Positions 35,625 to 48,100 of a DNA stretch of 64,000 bases are shown one piece after another. How positions within the stretch are numbered: position 1 is the first letter of the stretch; every line of letters starts with the position of its first letter. A model generated the notes under the pieces. The model did no database searches. It was not told the DNA's origin and saw only the letters and a list, made by a program, of their open reading frames with translations. Both the position numbers and the translations under genes were made by a program. The DNA lies in assembly GCA_020152595.1 (NCBI GenBank), contig JAIGNY010002236.1, positions 293,501 through 357,500 of the forward strand. The letters are read 5' to 3'. The DNA comes from Chiridota heheva. Taxonomy: Eukaryota; Echinodermata; Holothuroidea; Apodida; Chiridotidae.

Positions 35625-38600
35625 CTACATAGGAAAAATAAATGCATAAATTAAGGAGTTGATTTAGAAAGTTTGTGGATTTTCAACCAATCAGAAGCAA
35701 GGATTGTATCAGAGCATGTAATGAAGACAAAATAGTTTACTAAAAACACATTCCCAATTACTGCCAGGCATTCTAAATTTAAGCATACTTATTTGGTTTC
35801 AGGCGGACAAGGAAATTGGAGGAAAGGGGCGAGGGGGTGTTAAAAGGGGAGGGTGCGTTAAACGGGGAGGGTGCGTTAAAGGGGGAGGGTGCGTTAAAGA
35901 TGTCGACCCCACTCCGTTCTATATTTCATACGTCTCTGCAGGCATCTTGTTTAGTTCAGTTACCACAATCAGAAAACACAATGTTGTTAAATGTATATAC
36001 ATGGACTTCTAGACGCCACATTAGCTAAATAGCTTTAAAGTCTATAAACAATCATCATATAAGCATCAATTTACATATTCCATGTAAATTTTGTGATGTA
36101 TTAACAACGACTTCGATATTTCATTTTAATTCCTTTTGCTTTTAAATGTCTATCATTATGATAGCACTTTGAAAGTGGCGCAGCAAATTCTGACCGAACG
36201 TTTTATAGTCTTTGCCAGGCCCCCAATAATATTCTACTTTCACAACAATATCAGTGACTAACATGAAAGTTCAAGAAACATATAAAGATTCTAAAATGTT
36301 AGCCCTGTCATTACATCACAAATTTCGCATTAATTTAAAATTGATTAATTAAAACTTTGATGAGCTATAACTCAAAAACTATTTTCTCTTCTCAAAATTA
36401 AAATCCTGAACTGCCGCACAGACTGTCAGATTGTAATATTTTTTTCAGCTATAGAAATTGCTGCATGTCCCAACATGCACCTCTCGATTGGTCTGTAGCA
36501 GGGCCTCCACTTATTTCACCATAGCTCTTTAAAGCGGATCTTGTGGAAGAAAGTTGATTGGACGGATTCAAGTCGTTGGTGAAAATAATGATAAAGGAAC
36601 CATTAATTATACCACATGTGAGAGCTTTCTGGGCACTGTGGCGCAGCTAGGGCCTAACGGGCCGAGGGCTAGTGGGACCCTATGGTATATAGGTATATTT
36701 TACTGGCCCCTTATAGGGTAGGGCCACACTTCCCCCAGCACCCCTCCCCACTCCTCTTAGTCTGATAGCTACCACTCTTTGTGGGAGGTCTAAAGACTTA
36801 TAAAAGTCCAGATTCACAAGGCTGTTTTGAAATATTTAAAAGCTATTAGCGGCAGTAATTTGGATACGATAGAAATTTCTATGCTGGTCATGTTGGCTGA
36901 CAGTATCAAGTTCAAATCTGAGCAGATCAGTCTTGAATTTTTGAAATTTCACTTTTTCGAGGTATGGCTGATGAAAGTTTGATCAATTTTTAATCCTGGC
37001 TGATCAAAGTGATCAATTTTCAACTCATGCGAAATTTGTGATGTATGACAAGGCAGAGAGCTGAACATCTTGATGTAATTCTGTAATTATTTTTTTTCTT
37101 CTATATCTTAGTCATACGAGACATCATTGATGTTATAGCTCAAACCATCCATAGTAGTGCAAAACCAATTGACTGGTTTTATTTTAAAATCAATTTTATT
37201 TTTTGTCATATCTAATATTTTAATTTTGAAATCAAATGCAATTTCAAGATTTCCTTAAAGTCTACTCATTTTTTGAGCAATTCACTATGTTAAAGTTCCA
37301 AAAGTTTTACATTTTTAAAGCGAGCTTGTATCGTTTGTACCGTAATTTTCGGAAAGTACACCAAAATTACTCCAATTTAATTACAAAATCGCATTGACTT
37401 CATTGCCTAAATAGACGCTGGAATTGTGCTTTCCAAATCTTGAAAAGTATACTTCTACAGCATAAATCATCGTTTTTTCAGAAAAATATGGAAATTTAGT
37501 TTAGAAATAACAGATAACTTCCTTTCAATGTCATTTAATCTCAACTTTTTTGCGGGACTCACTAGGGCTTTCACTGTAAAAATCTTGCATACTATGATAC
37601 CTCGCTGTAAAACATTTCAAAACTACGCCATCACCTCGAAAGTTGCGTTTATATAATGGCCGCCATTATTCGAAGCATGCAGAATTTCAGCTCTGTTAAT
37701 ACCTTTTTCTGTTTGTTTATTTTTCGATATAATTTTTTCTTGCAAAATTTACTGACCCATCAGGTGATATTTACATGTGATTGTCACGATTCAAGTATTT
37801 TGACCTTGTGTTTTGTGGTCGATTTAACAGCTTGTAAAACAGGGCATACTTGAGTGGGATTAAAGCCTTACGTTATGGCCTATTGTTAGTTTCACTGTTT
37901 ACTGCTGCACATTCGCGGTGCATTTCACAAGTTACTCAGATTTCGGCGAAAAAAGTGCAAAATGTCCCCATTCATAGGTAATTACTGCGCATTTGTGATT
38001 CTCGCTTTTAAAAATGATTATGATAATCAAGTTTGTTAACAGTCATGGATATTTTCAGCCGATTGTACGAGTGTGATTAAATCATGAATGATATCGATTT
38101 TCAACGAGTAACTAACGAGTCTCTGAATATTTTGTTCCATTTCAAACGGTGTAGAGAACTTGAATTCATTATCTATCGTTTTTTTATTATTTTATTTAAT
38201 TATAAAAAAAAAAAAAAATAACCTACTTTGTAAACTATAATCAGTGTTTTTTCTTGTTCTTTAATGGGAGCGCAAGCAAAATCACAAGGTTATCGCCGCT
38301 TTGACCTTTGTAACTTATGAATGAAAGAATTTGGGAGTCCATTTACACGGCCTGACAATTAACATATATCTATTTACCATATATATATAAAATCCAACGT
38401 AATTTGTGCAAAAAAGGGCCAGTACTTTTCAACAAATAGAAATCGATGAGAAAAAACATTTTGCGTCCGCTTATGTATCCCTCTATTTTAATTCTGACGT
38501 AATCTTAGACATGCCCGAGCGGCATGGAATGTACTATTGTGTGCAGAGGGTGTTTTGTTGTTTGTGTATTGTAAACATGCTGTGAAGAGGCGATAAGCGT

Positions 38601-38869
38601 TTCAATGTAGGATTTGGGGCTTTTTTCTTCCATTTTTAACAGATTTCTTGTATATTTTGTTACATTGAGATACATTTCTTAGTATATGACTGTATTCATC
38701 AGAAATTAAGTACATAGATTAGAAAGTATGAACAAAGAGCTTCCACACAACATCTGAACAATATGGCTGCGTGACTTCAATATTCTCGTGAGTTATAAAT
38801 ATTCCTATTAATAGGCATGCTTCCAGACTGTTTAACAAGTTTAAACATCATCTTAAACGGAATTATGAT
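35625..38869. other. duplicated block then AT-rich intergenic DNA, no gene recognised
   Basis: Up to about 37110 it aligns with 53706-57020. Purine-rich 'gggggagggtgcgttaaa' units at 35835-35900 occur three times here and once or twice in the other copy. The segment 37110-38870 has no supported feature. Confidence 0.5.
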
Positions 38870-39433
38870 TCCATCAACATTTATGAAAGTTCCTTCCATA
38901 TATGATGGACTTGCTTGACCCATGAACTATATTCCTTTGAGTTTAAGTTGTTGCTGTTCATAGATCTTTAAAGAATGATTTCAGGGGTCAAGCAAGTCCA
39001 TCTAATATGAAAGAGGATCTCAATAGAAACAAAATGGTTAAGAAAGCATTCACAAATCTTATTCGGTGAAGGAGATATTCGAGTTTGAAATTTTGTATCA
39101 TTTCTGTAGAAACGACTGCAAACAGACTAGTTGTTATGTCACAGCCTCAGATTCCTCAGTCTATATGTATTTTATAGAAAGTTTATTTAATTGTTTCACT
39201 ATCTGAATCATTTTTCCTCAAACTTTCTTCACGTGGTATGTTATAAAAACCCTTCCTAGATTCAGCTTTACTACTTTTTTGACATATTCCAGTGTTTTTA
39301 AGCCACATGGCAGAATCGCAGAACAAAATATAATAGAATACATAAAGATTTTGCGGAATCTGAGGCTATGGCTATGACATCACAACTAGTCTGATTAAAG
39401 TCGTTTTTACAGAAATGATACTAAACTTTAAAC
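38870..39433. mobile_element. TTAA family-2 MITE arms, broken copy
   Basis: The right-arm end ('gatggacttgcttgaccc' ... 'ttcctttga') at 38909-38940 is followed at 38976 by a left arm in the opposite orientation ('caggggtcaagcaagtcc'). Internal family-2 sequence continues to the next copy at 39438. Confidence 0.5.
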
Positions 39434-39437
39434 TTAA

Positions 39438-40235
39438 AGGATTAGTTCAGTGGTCAAGCATGTCCATCTTATATGAAAGAGGATTTCAAAAGAAACAAAA
39501 TGGTAAAGAAAGCGTTGCTAAATCTTATTCCGTTAAGGAGATATTCAAGTTTAAAGTTTGGTATCATTTCTGTAGAAACGACTGAAATCAGACTAGTTAA
39601 GATGTCACAGCCTCAGATTCCTCAACGTCTTTAAGTATTTTAAGGAAAGTTTATTTTATTTTTTTCACTATTTAGATTATTTCCCTCAACTTTCTTCAGG
39701 TGGTATATTAAAAATACCCTTGCTAGATTCAGTTTTACTACTTTTTTGACATATCCAATGGTTTTCGAGCCACAAAATTGCTGGACAAAATAGAATACAT
39801 TAAGACTTTGAGGAATCTGAGGCTATGACATCACAGCTTAAGTCTGATTTCAGTCGTTTCTTTACAAATGATACTTAACTTTAAATTTGAATATCTTCTT
39901 AACGGAATAAGATTTTGCAATTTTGTTTAGAGAGAGAGAGAGTTGAACACACATTGTGCAATTACAATGACGGGGTCGTCGCCTGCGTATTCGGTTATGA
40001 TTTTTTCCATCATTTTGTTTAACCAGTTGTTTTGAAGTCCTCGTGGTTTCAGGTATGATATAAGATAAACATGCTTTTGAGTCCTCTTTCATATAAGATA
40101 AACATGCTGATCACTTAACTAATCCTTTAAATATCTCCTTAACGAAACAAGATTTTTGAATGCTTTCTTCGCCACTTTGTTCCTTTTGAAGTCCTCTTTT
40201 ATTATAAGATTAACATGAACCAGTGAACTAATCCT
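39438..40235. mobile_element. TTAA-flanked MITE, family 2, long copy
   Basis: Starts AGGATTAGTTCAGTGGTCAA after TTAA (39434-39437). Ends 'cagtgaactaatcct' before TTAA (40236-40239). The arms are long inverted repeats and are partly duplicated internally near 40030-40130. A fragment of the SINE tail lies inside at 39958-40000. It has no coding capacity. Confidence 0.65.
39958..40000 (-). mobile_element. SINE 3'-part fragment
   Basis: The segment 'aattacaatgacggggtcgt' followed by 'cgcctgcgtattcggttatg' is the inverse of the conserved block in the SINE copies at about 26602-26646 and 63900-63942. Only about 43 bp are retained, inside a family-2 MITE. Confidence 0.6.
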
Positions 40236-40263
40236 TTAAGTTACAGGTGAATGTAATACTTAC

Positions 40264-40365
40264 AGTTTGCGTTATCTCTATTCTTTCAAAACAATGTTAA
40301 AGAGGGAGGCTCGTCTCATTAAAATACGGAAAAATGGGGATGCGATATTTTGACGTCACTTCCGG
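40264..40365 (-). promoter_or_regulatory. candidate promoter: ETS + CRE composite motif, then a possible 5' exon
   Basis: On the minus strand CCGGAAGTGACGTCA (40365-40351) joins an ETS site to a full CRE palindrome. This arrangement is known from many animal core promoters. About 90 bp downstream is a consensus donor, CAAACT|GTAAGT (exon end 40264), so a short untranslated first exon could start in between. The nearest coding segment in this direction is the damaged TM4 exon at 35.6 kb. No coding exon in between was found, so the target gene is unknown. Confidence 0.35.
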
Positions 40366-40639
40366 TGTGGACGCAAGATCCGATCCACTGTACATGGAGT
40401 TAGAAGAGAACTGTGGTTTGTACAGCCAGAGCCAGACACTAACTTGTACGTTGTGTGCGCCGAGTTACATACACAGCGCATTACCTTACTGTGACGAGAA
40501 ACTTTTTTTTTTTTTTTCAATGCGTTTGTCAGAAAGCGAAAGTGAAATATTAGTATCATAATACTACAATAATAGTCACCAAATGAAAATTACTGAGGCA
40601 AAAAAGAAGAAGATGAAAGCAAAAGTCGCAATTAAACGA

Positions 40640-40740
40640 TTCTACCGGGGCTCAAACTCACGACTTTGATAAGAGAAAAGACTGCTTCCGATCGCCGTAA
40701 CCAACTGGACTAACTCGTGTAGTGACCTTCAAGGCGTTTT
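40640..40740 (-). mobile_element. tRNA-like segment (possible SINE head or tRNA pseudogene)
   Basis: On the minus strand TAGTCCAGTTGGTTACGGCG resembles a tRNA A-box region. About 40 bp on, GAGTTTGAGCCCCGGT resembles a B box. The stems do not pair well enough for a functional tRNA. It may be a tRNA-derived repeat of a different type from the SINE at 63.7 kb. Confidence 0.35.
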
Positions 40741-42310
40741 GAATAATTATATACCGTGCAATACGAGACAACAATCGCGTAGCAAAATTTCAACCAATCA
40801 ACAAATTTGAAAGGAATTCTAAATATTGTGCACATATGACGATTTCGCCTCTTTAATATCCCACAACAACTGACTTAACAGATCGGTCTTCAAAAACACA
40901 ATATACATGTATTGCCATTGGCTCCGCGAAGTTTTAGAAAGAGATCGTGGATAAGATTAGTACCAGCGTTAATCTTATTACGTAAGCATAGACACTGTAA
41001 AACAAAGAGACGCTGTTCTGTTATACAAGGCATCTGTTTACTTTCCAAAATAACAGACCCGCCCTATTCCAAACCAGGAATCTGTTATTTGGGAACAGTT
41101 CCCTTGTTATAAACCACGGTTTTCACGATAACCTGCAATTTTGCAATTACTGTTGCAAAAGGTTTGAATAACAGATCATACCATAGGATACCTTACCTTA
41201 GAATACCTAAGGATGATACTGGATACAGGTTGCAAAACCTCAAGTTCCATCGCTGTCATGTCCACTGAAAACTGATAATTAGAAAATAAAATGAAATAAA
41301 AATTTCCCATCGGATCAGGATGTGATTATTTTTAAAAGAAGTGTGAAAGCCAGGAGAAAACGTGAATAATGTTGGCAAAATATTTGTTTAAATTACTACA
41401 ACACAACGTCGTTTTAAACTCTTAACTGACAAAGACAACGTGCACGCAATGGCATAGGAACCGGGCAAGCCAGGGGCCAAGGACCCATAATTTAATGGAA
41501 AGGGGGCGGGGAGGGGGAGAGGAAGAGGGGAAGAGGGGGAGGGGGGACAATTACAATTTCGGCCTCCCAATAAATGAAGGTCTATCGAATGCGGATTTTC
41601 TTCCGGAATTTTTCAATTGTCGGAAATTTTTCCTTTATTTATCGTAAAATTATCTTCATGAAATTTGCTTCAATAGTTGTGAATGTCCTCCATTTTTGAA
41701 AATTTTCAAATTTTCTTAAATTTTGTAGAAATTTTCGAGGTTTTGTTCAATTTCGAAAAATCTTCATATTTTGTAAAATTTCTTTCATTTTCATGGAATT
41801 TTCTTAAATTTTATGAAACTTATTTCCTTTTTGATCAATTTTGAATACTTTTTCTTTAATTTAAAAAAAAGTCTCTTTAATTTTCGAGAGTTATTGCTAA
41901 ATCATAGAGAAGGTTTTACAGTCCAATTTTTGGCAAATGTCCTTCAGTTTCGTAAAATTTGCTTCAATTGTGACATTTTTTTCCATTTTTATGATATGTA
42001 CTTTGTTGCCAAATTTTACCAAAATTTCCAATCATTTTACGAACCCTCCCTAAAGGCCAGGCTACCATGATATTTTTTGGACTGTGATAAGAGATTCATA
42101 CATTGGTTTGTTGGGGTTGGGACAAAAATAAAATCTGTCCACGCAATGTCAAATATCTTCCTACACGCCGCCCACATGTATTTGTTTTTCCATGTTTCAT
42201 AATCTGATAACCAAATAAAGAAGCAGTATCACGTTGAAACTATATTAGGCCTACTCTTTTCTTCTTCTCCTTTTCTTTTTATGGAGGGGGGAGGGGGGAG
42301 GGAGGAGGAG
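40741..42310. other. intergenic, no gene recognised
   Basis: A purine-rich tract at 41503-41548 and a degenerate 'aaattttcttcaatt' tract at 41590-42030. A weak exon-like segment near 41217-41275 was not accepted. Confidence 0.4.
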
Positions 42311-43036
42311 GTAGAAAAGAACCGAAGAGATTAATTTTTTACCAATTAACTGATTTTGCATTTCCGTCCTTCAGATCAGTCGTTTAAATGGTGCGTCCCC
42401 CCACACCTCCCCACTTAAAGTACTGCTCCGCGGCCCATGATTGTGTAGCCTGCCAAGAGTAGAAAGTAGGTGGTATTTGTGCACAGAGAAAGGCAGCTAG
42501 CTCTTACACTAACAACTTGTAAATAATCACTCAACCATTAGTTTGTTTTGTTGAATAGTAAAGGTTCAAGTGGGGATTAATACTTTCTTATTAGTTCTTT
42601 TCCTAAGTATTATTCAAATAAACAGAACAAATCTAATAGATTGTTAATCATGTGATAATTGAGTTGGGCTACTTGGTAGAAAAGAACCAAAGAGATTAAT
42701 TATTTACCAATTAATTGATTTTGCATTTCCGTACTTCAAGTTCAGATCAGTCGTTTAAAAAGTGCGTTCCTTCACCCCTCCCCACTTAAAATACTGCTCC
42801 GCGGCCCATGATTGTGTAGCTTATATTGCCAAGAGTAGAAAGTAGGCGGTTTTTGTGCACAGTGAAGCTTACACTAAGAGGTTGTAAATAATCACTCAAC
42901 CATTAGTTTGTTTTGTTGAATACAGGTTTAAGTGGGGATTAAGTGGGGATTAATACTTCCTTATTAATTCTTTCCTTAAGTAATATTGAAATAAACGGGA
43001 AAATCTGATAAATTGTTAACCATGTGATAATTGAGT
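42311..43036. repeat. direct tandem duplication, two units of about 360 bp
   Basis: Unit 1 (about 42311-42674) and unit 2 (about 42676-43036) share 'gtagaaaagaacc', 'actgattttgcatttccgt', 'tactgctccgcggcccatga' and 'taaataatcactcaaccatt' in order, with small indels. No coding seen. Confidence 0.8.
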
Positions 43037-43859
43037 TGGGCGACTTGGTCCTGGCAAGTTGCAAGTCTTTGGATATGTGATTACTGATCTGTTAAACTCC
43101 TTGTATAAGCGTCAAATCTTGGCGTATGACGTCTTTTTTATTTCAGTGCAATAAGTAGGGGCGCTACGGGCCTGACACCACCAGAACGATCGCTTTGCCC
43201 CCAAGTTTACCCCACAGAATTGTGTACGGGCGATGATATGTTACCCGACCTATACTACATAACTTTTCCTTCTATAATTCGAAGCTGATCTCTCGGCCCG
43301 GCATAAATATCCTGAGGGGAAGAAAGGTAAGAGGGGAGGGGGTATGTGATTATCACCTTCGGATCACGGACATTGACCAAATGTTAAAGAACAAACGTTT
43401 GGACAAAAATACTAGGCCTACTGGAAGTCTGGGAAAGATGTTACGTCAATTTAGCCAGAGAATTTGACACGTATGGAAAATCTTGTACGGTCGGCGGCTC
43501 TACGAATTAATCAAAAGAACTGACAATATTTGATCAAAAGGGTCCGAGGCTAAATTTGAACTTCGAGGTAGATAGACATACAACATTCGACACAAATTGT
43601 TGCAAAATGTTACACTTTCAAATAAACTTAATTAAATACAAACTTACATAGATTTTCCTTAAAACAAACTATTCATAGGGGCTTATTTTGATTTTTCCAG
43701 CTATAGCCACGTGTTTTATCACCACTGTCGATAAAATTATTTCCCCAAAAGCTCCCTGTTTCTGTAATAGTCCTGACCACAACCCTAACTATCCGATAGA
43801 GTCAACTCTCCGGCAACCTGGTAAAGCTATAATCGGATAGTGTTGCATTTTACCATATC
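43037..43859. other. intergenic, no gene recognised
   Basis: AT-rich sequence with a short purine tract near 43320-43345. Nothing supported. Confidence 0.35.
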
Positions 43860-45180
43860 CCCCAATCATGCTCAACTGAACAGTACCAATGACGTCTACC
43901 ACTGAACCAAATAGCAAGTTATTATCTCAGTCTAAATAGTTTGTACGCAAGTCTATTGTTATGCAAATTACCTAATTAATATGCACACTACACCTCACCA
44001 TTAAGTGTAGACAATGGTATTCACATATATGATCATTTGTGTAAAAGAAAATCCCCACTCCCACTTTAATTTAGGAGATATCATAGATACAAATATTTTC
44101 ATTGTTATGCAAATAAGCTAATTAGTGTGTACACACAACCCCAAACCACTGAACCATGCTTATTTGAACAGTAGCCATGTCCTCTACCTTTATAACAAGT
44201 ACCAAGTTATTAGCTAAGGTTAAATAATTATTTTATGCAAAAATCTATTGTTATGCAAATAATCTAATTAATATGCACACTACACCTCACTGTTAAGTGT
44301 AGACAATGGTCTTCACATATATGATCATTTGTTTAAACAAAATCTCCACTCCCACTTTAATTAAAGAGATACCATAGATACAAATATTTTCATTAATATG
44401 CAAATAAGCTAATCAGTATGCACACACACAACCCCCAATCATGCTTATTTGAACAGTACCCATGTTCCCTATCCCTGTGCCAAGTTACATGAATGCACAT
44501 CATAACTTAAGTTGTGCGCTCATGAATGTTAAACATTTTGTACGAGTCTGTTGTTATACAAATAACATTAATATGCACACTTCACCTTAACATTAAGTGC
44601 AGACAATACTCTTCACATGTATGATTATTTGTTCAAACAAAATCCCCACATCCACTTTAATTTAAGAGATTTAAAAGATACAAATATTTACATTGTTATG
44701 CAAATAAGCTAATTAGTATGCACACACAGCCCCTAGTCATGCTCACCTGAAGAGTACCCCTATGCTAAGTTACATGAATGTACACTATTCATAACTTAAG
44801 TTTTTAAAATCTCAACCAAAAACTTTAACCAAAACTTTAACCTGACAAATATTTTCATTTTTATGCAAATAAGCTAATTAGTATGCACATACAAGTCCTC
44901 CCCCCAAAAATGCTCATTTGAACAGTACCCATGTCCTCTACCCCTATGCCAAGTCACATGAATATACACCATTCATAAGTTATGAAAACTAACCAAAAAC
45001 TTTAACCAAACCTTTAATCTGACAAATATTTTCATTGTTATGCAAATAAGTTAATTAGTATGCACACATAACCCTCCAATCATGCTCATTTGATCAGTAC
45101 CCATGTCCTCTACCCCTATGCCAAGTCACATGAATGTACACTATTCATAATTTAAGTTATAAAAGCTTCAACCAAACCTT
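43860..45180. repeat. tandem repeat with octamer (ATGCAAAT) sites
   Basis: Units of about 145-300 bp containing 'gttatgcaaataagctaatt' and 'agtatgcacacacaac' with 'cagtacccatgtcctctacc'. The TTATGCAAAT-like core occurs about eight times (near 43960, 44104, 44250, 44394, 44553, 44696, 44860 and 45038). The earlier units form dimers of about 290-300 bp with alternating variants, and the later units are about 165-180 bp. There is no coding. Confidence 0.8.
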
Positions 45181-46430
45181 TAACCAAAACTTTACCGGAC
45201 GCCGACGCCGGGGGTAGTAGGATAGCTTTACCAAACTTTGGCTCTACTACTCTTCGAATAATCGAGCTAAAAATGAATGGGGTTAATTTGAACTTTTACC
45301 CGGTCAGTATCAATTTTCACTCAAGGAAATATCCATGTTAATGTGTTGCTACAGTAGAAAGAAAAAAAAAGTTTTCGAAGGTAGTATGTAAATGAGGTCT
45401 GAACTCACAATGCCTTAAGAAAAAAGAAAACAAAATCTTTTCACTCAAAATATTTGGTTCTAACATTATTTTTACCTGTTTTCTTTAGGATTTTAAATTA
45501 AGGGTTTTGTTTTTGGGGAAATGAAAAGAATTTTTTTTTTAAATTAAGTGAAAATTTCGGATTATTAGCAGAATTGTTCGGAAAATTAGCAGAATTGTCT
45601 GGAAAATTAGCAACATTTTCCGGAAAAATAACCTGTTTTTAGATAATTGGCAATAAAATACCCAGGCGCTCATACACATGCGATTTCCTACAAGAGGGAA
45701 AGGAGCAACCGCTCCACACTTATCTATAAACAACATAACAGGGACGTCCCTTTGTTGTCGTTAATAGATAAATGAGGCAAATGCAAATTTTTGTCGGCTA
45801 AATTTGTTTACACCCCACATATATGCACTGATGGATTAAATTTCCATCAAAGGTTGCTGCTAATCTTTATTTTTTGAAAAATTCCCTTCATTTTTAAGCA
45901 TTTTCTTCAATTGTCGGAAACTTTCCTTCTTTTTCAGATTTCCGGACAATCCTCAGTCTCTCTTTTCTCGAAAAATACCTTTATTTTTGAACAATTTTGG
46001 GGGAATTTCCTTCAATTTTGAACAATTTTCGGAAATTTTTCTTCATTTTCGGTCAAATTATTTTCTTTTGAGACAATTTTCTGGAAATTTTGCCAAAATT
46101 TTCAAAAAATTCCTTTATTTTACTTCCACAGCATGATTAAACGTTTCCTTTTCTCGCCATTTCCCTATTTTGTACTTAAACGATGAAAGAAGAAACACCA
46201 TATACAACAAATAAAACAAAACTTCAGATAGATTTGAATAAATTATATTTGTTATTCTTTATACAATAAAGTTTCCTAAAAACGTCATTTGGCAGTGACG
46301 AAGGCGCGCAAGGTACCATAAAGTGGCTCCTGAGAGCTTACGTTTCGCTGCACGTACTAATGCACTGTAAACTTTAATGCACTCCACGCACAACTACAAT
46401 ACACACACTACTTCAATCTGACCATACACG
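45181..46430. other. intergenic, no gene recognised
   Basis: A degenerate 'aattttcggaaatttt' tract at 45870-46110. Nothing else supported. Confidence 0.4.
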
Positions 46431-46431
46431 C

Positions 46432-46775
46432 ACAATGCAATGCGTGCACAATGCAATGCACGCACAAATGCAATCCGCGCACAAATGCAATGCGTGCACA
46501 ATGCAATGCGTGCACAATGCAATGCGTGCATAATGCAATGCGCGCACAATTAAATGCGCGCACAATGAAATGCGTGCACAATGCAATGCGTGCACAATGC
46601 AATGCGTGCACAATGCAATGCGTGCACAATGCAATGCGTGCACAATGCAATGCGTGCACAATGCAATGCGTGCACCATGCAAAGCGTGCACCATGCAATG
46701 CGTGCACAATGCAATGCGTGCACAATGCAATGCGTGCACAATGCAATGAGTGCACAATGCAATACATGCACATAT
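46432..46775. repeat. 16-bp minisatellite
   Basis: The unit is GTGCACAATGCAATGC, about 21 copies, with a few variants (GCGCAC, ACCATGC). Frames rich in His, Cys and Ala on both strands repeat every 16 residues (three units) and are artefacts. GTGCAC is itself a palindrome. Confidence 0.93.
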
Positions 46776-47018
46776 GCATTACAAGCACTACGTTCATATC
46801 ATATACTCTATGTATAATTGCAGCACTGTGACTGCTATATCCACAATCATGTACAAAAGTGGGTGGTTGGGGAAAGCCACAAAACAAACTTTTCCTACTA
46901 AAAGTGAGAGAATAAAAATCATCACCACAATAGGATAAAAACAACCAACCATACAAGAGATGAATATCAACAACGTGTGTGTGTGTTTATCGTTGAGGCC
47001 GGGGGATTCACCAGAGGC
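46776..47018. other. spacer between two minisatellites
   Basis: About 240 bp of non-repetitive sequence. No exon recognised. Confidence 0.5.
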
Positions 47019-48100
47019 ATAGAAAGCATGGGTAAGAAGACATAGAAAGCAGGGGTAAAGGGACAAAGACAGCTTGGGTAAGTGGACAAAGAAAGCATGG
47101 GTAAGGGGACAAAGAAAGCATGGGTAAGAAACAAAGAAAAATGGGTAAGAGAACAAAGAAAGCATGGGTAAGGAAACAAAGAAAGCATGGGTAAGGGGAC
47201 AAAGAAAGCATGGGTAAGGGGACGAAGAAAGCATGGGTAAGAAACAAAGAAAACATGGGTAAGAGAACAAAGAAAGCTTGGGTAAGGAGACAAAGAAAGC
47301 TTGGGTGAGAGGACAAAGAAAGCATGGTTAAGGGGACAAAGAAAGCTTGGGTAAGGGGACGAAGAAAGCATGGGTAAGAGAACAAAGAAAACATGGGTAA
47401 GAGAACAAAGAAAGCTTGGGTAAGGGGACAAAGAAAGCTTGGGTAAGGGGACAAAGAAAGCATGGGTAAGAAGACAAAGAAAGCATGGGTAAGGGGACAA
47501 AGAAAGCATGGGTAAGGGGACAAAGAAAGCATGGGTAAGGGAACAAAGGAAGCATGTGTAAGGGGACAAAGAAAGCTTGGGTAAGGGGACAAAGAAAGCT
47601 TGGGTATAGGGGACAAAGAAAGCATGGGTAAGGAGACAAAGAAAGCATGGGTGAGAGGACAAAGAAAGCTTGGGTAAGGGACAAAGAAAGCTTGGGTAAG
47701 GGGACAAAGAAAGCTTGGGTAAGGGGACAAAGAAAGCATGGGTAAGGAAACAAAGAAAACATGGGTAAGAGAACAAAGAAAGCATGGGTAAGGAGACAAA
47801 AGAAAGCTTGGGTAAGGGGACAAAGAAAGCTTGGGTAAGGGGACAAAGAAAGCTTGGGTAAGGGGACAAAGAAAGCTTGGGTAAGGGGACATAGAAAGCT
47901 TGGGTAAGGAGACAAAGAAAGTATTAATAAGGGAACAAAGAAAACATGGGTAAGAGAACAAAGAAAGCATGGGTAAGGAGACAAAAGAAAGCTTGGGTAA
48001 GGGGACAAAGAAAGCTTGGGTAAGGAGACAAAGAAAGTATTAATAAGGGAACAAAGAAAGCATTGGTAAGGGGACAAAGAAAGCTTGGGTAAGGGGAAAA
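47019..48100. repeat. 23-bp minisatellite
   Basis: The unit is AAAGAAAGCTTGGGTAAGGG plus GAC, about 46 copies, with GCATGGG/GCTTGGG and AAGAGAAC/AAGGGGAC variants. Larger blocks recur (for example the run ending in 'gtattaataagggaac' at about 47920 and 48030). Because 23 is not a multiple of 3, the reading repeats every 23 residues. The minus-strand frames of about 300 codons (FVPLPKLSLSPYP) are artefacts. Confidence 0.95.

Larger units (their letters stand above)
31478..37110. repeat. segmental duplication, copy 1
   Basis: Collinear with 49628-57020. Matched anchors in order are 'gagcagtggaagatcttact' (31497/49642), 'tgatatctgcagggccggcg' (32289/51798), 'aaagcatgaaatgacgca' (34694/52636), the TM4 exon (35504-35624/53571-53705), 'aaacacaatgttgttaaatg' (35974/54020), 'catgtaaattttgtgatgta' (36081/55999) and 'tagccctgtcattacatcac' (36300/56227). 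Unlike copy 2 it carries the LINE and lacks several inserts. Confidence 0.85.

Noticed and set aside
41217-41275. A minus-strand segment between TTTTCAG and GTAAGG
   Set aside because: The splice borders look fair, but the peptide matches none of the MS4A exon types and has no neighbour exons in phase.
46432-48100. CRISPR-like arrays
   Set aside because: Units are contiguous without unique spacers, and the genome is eukaryotic.
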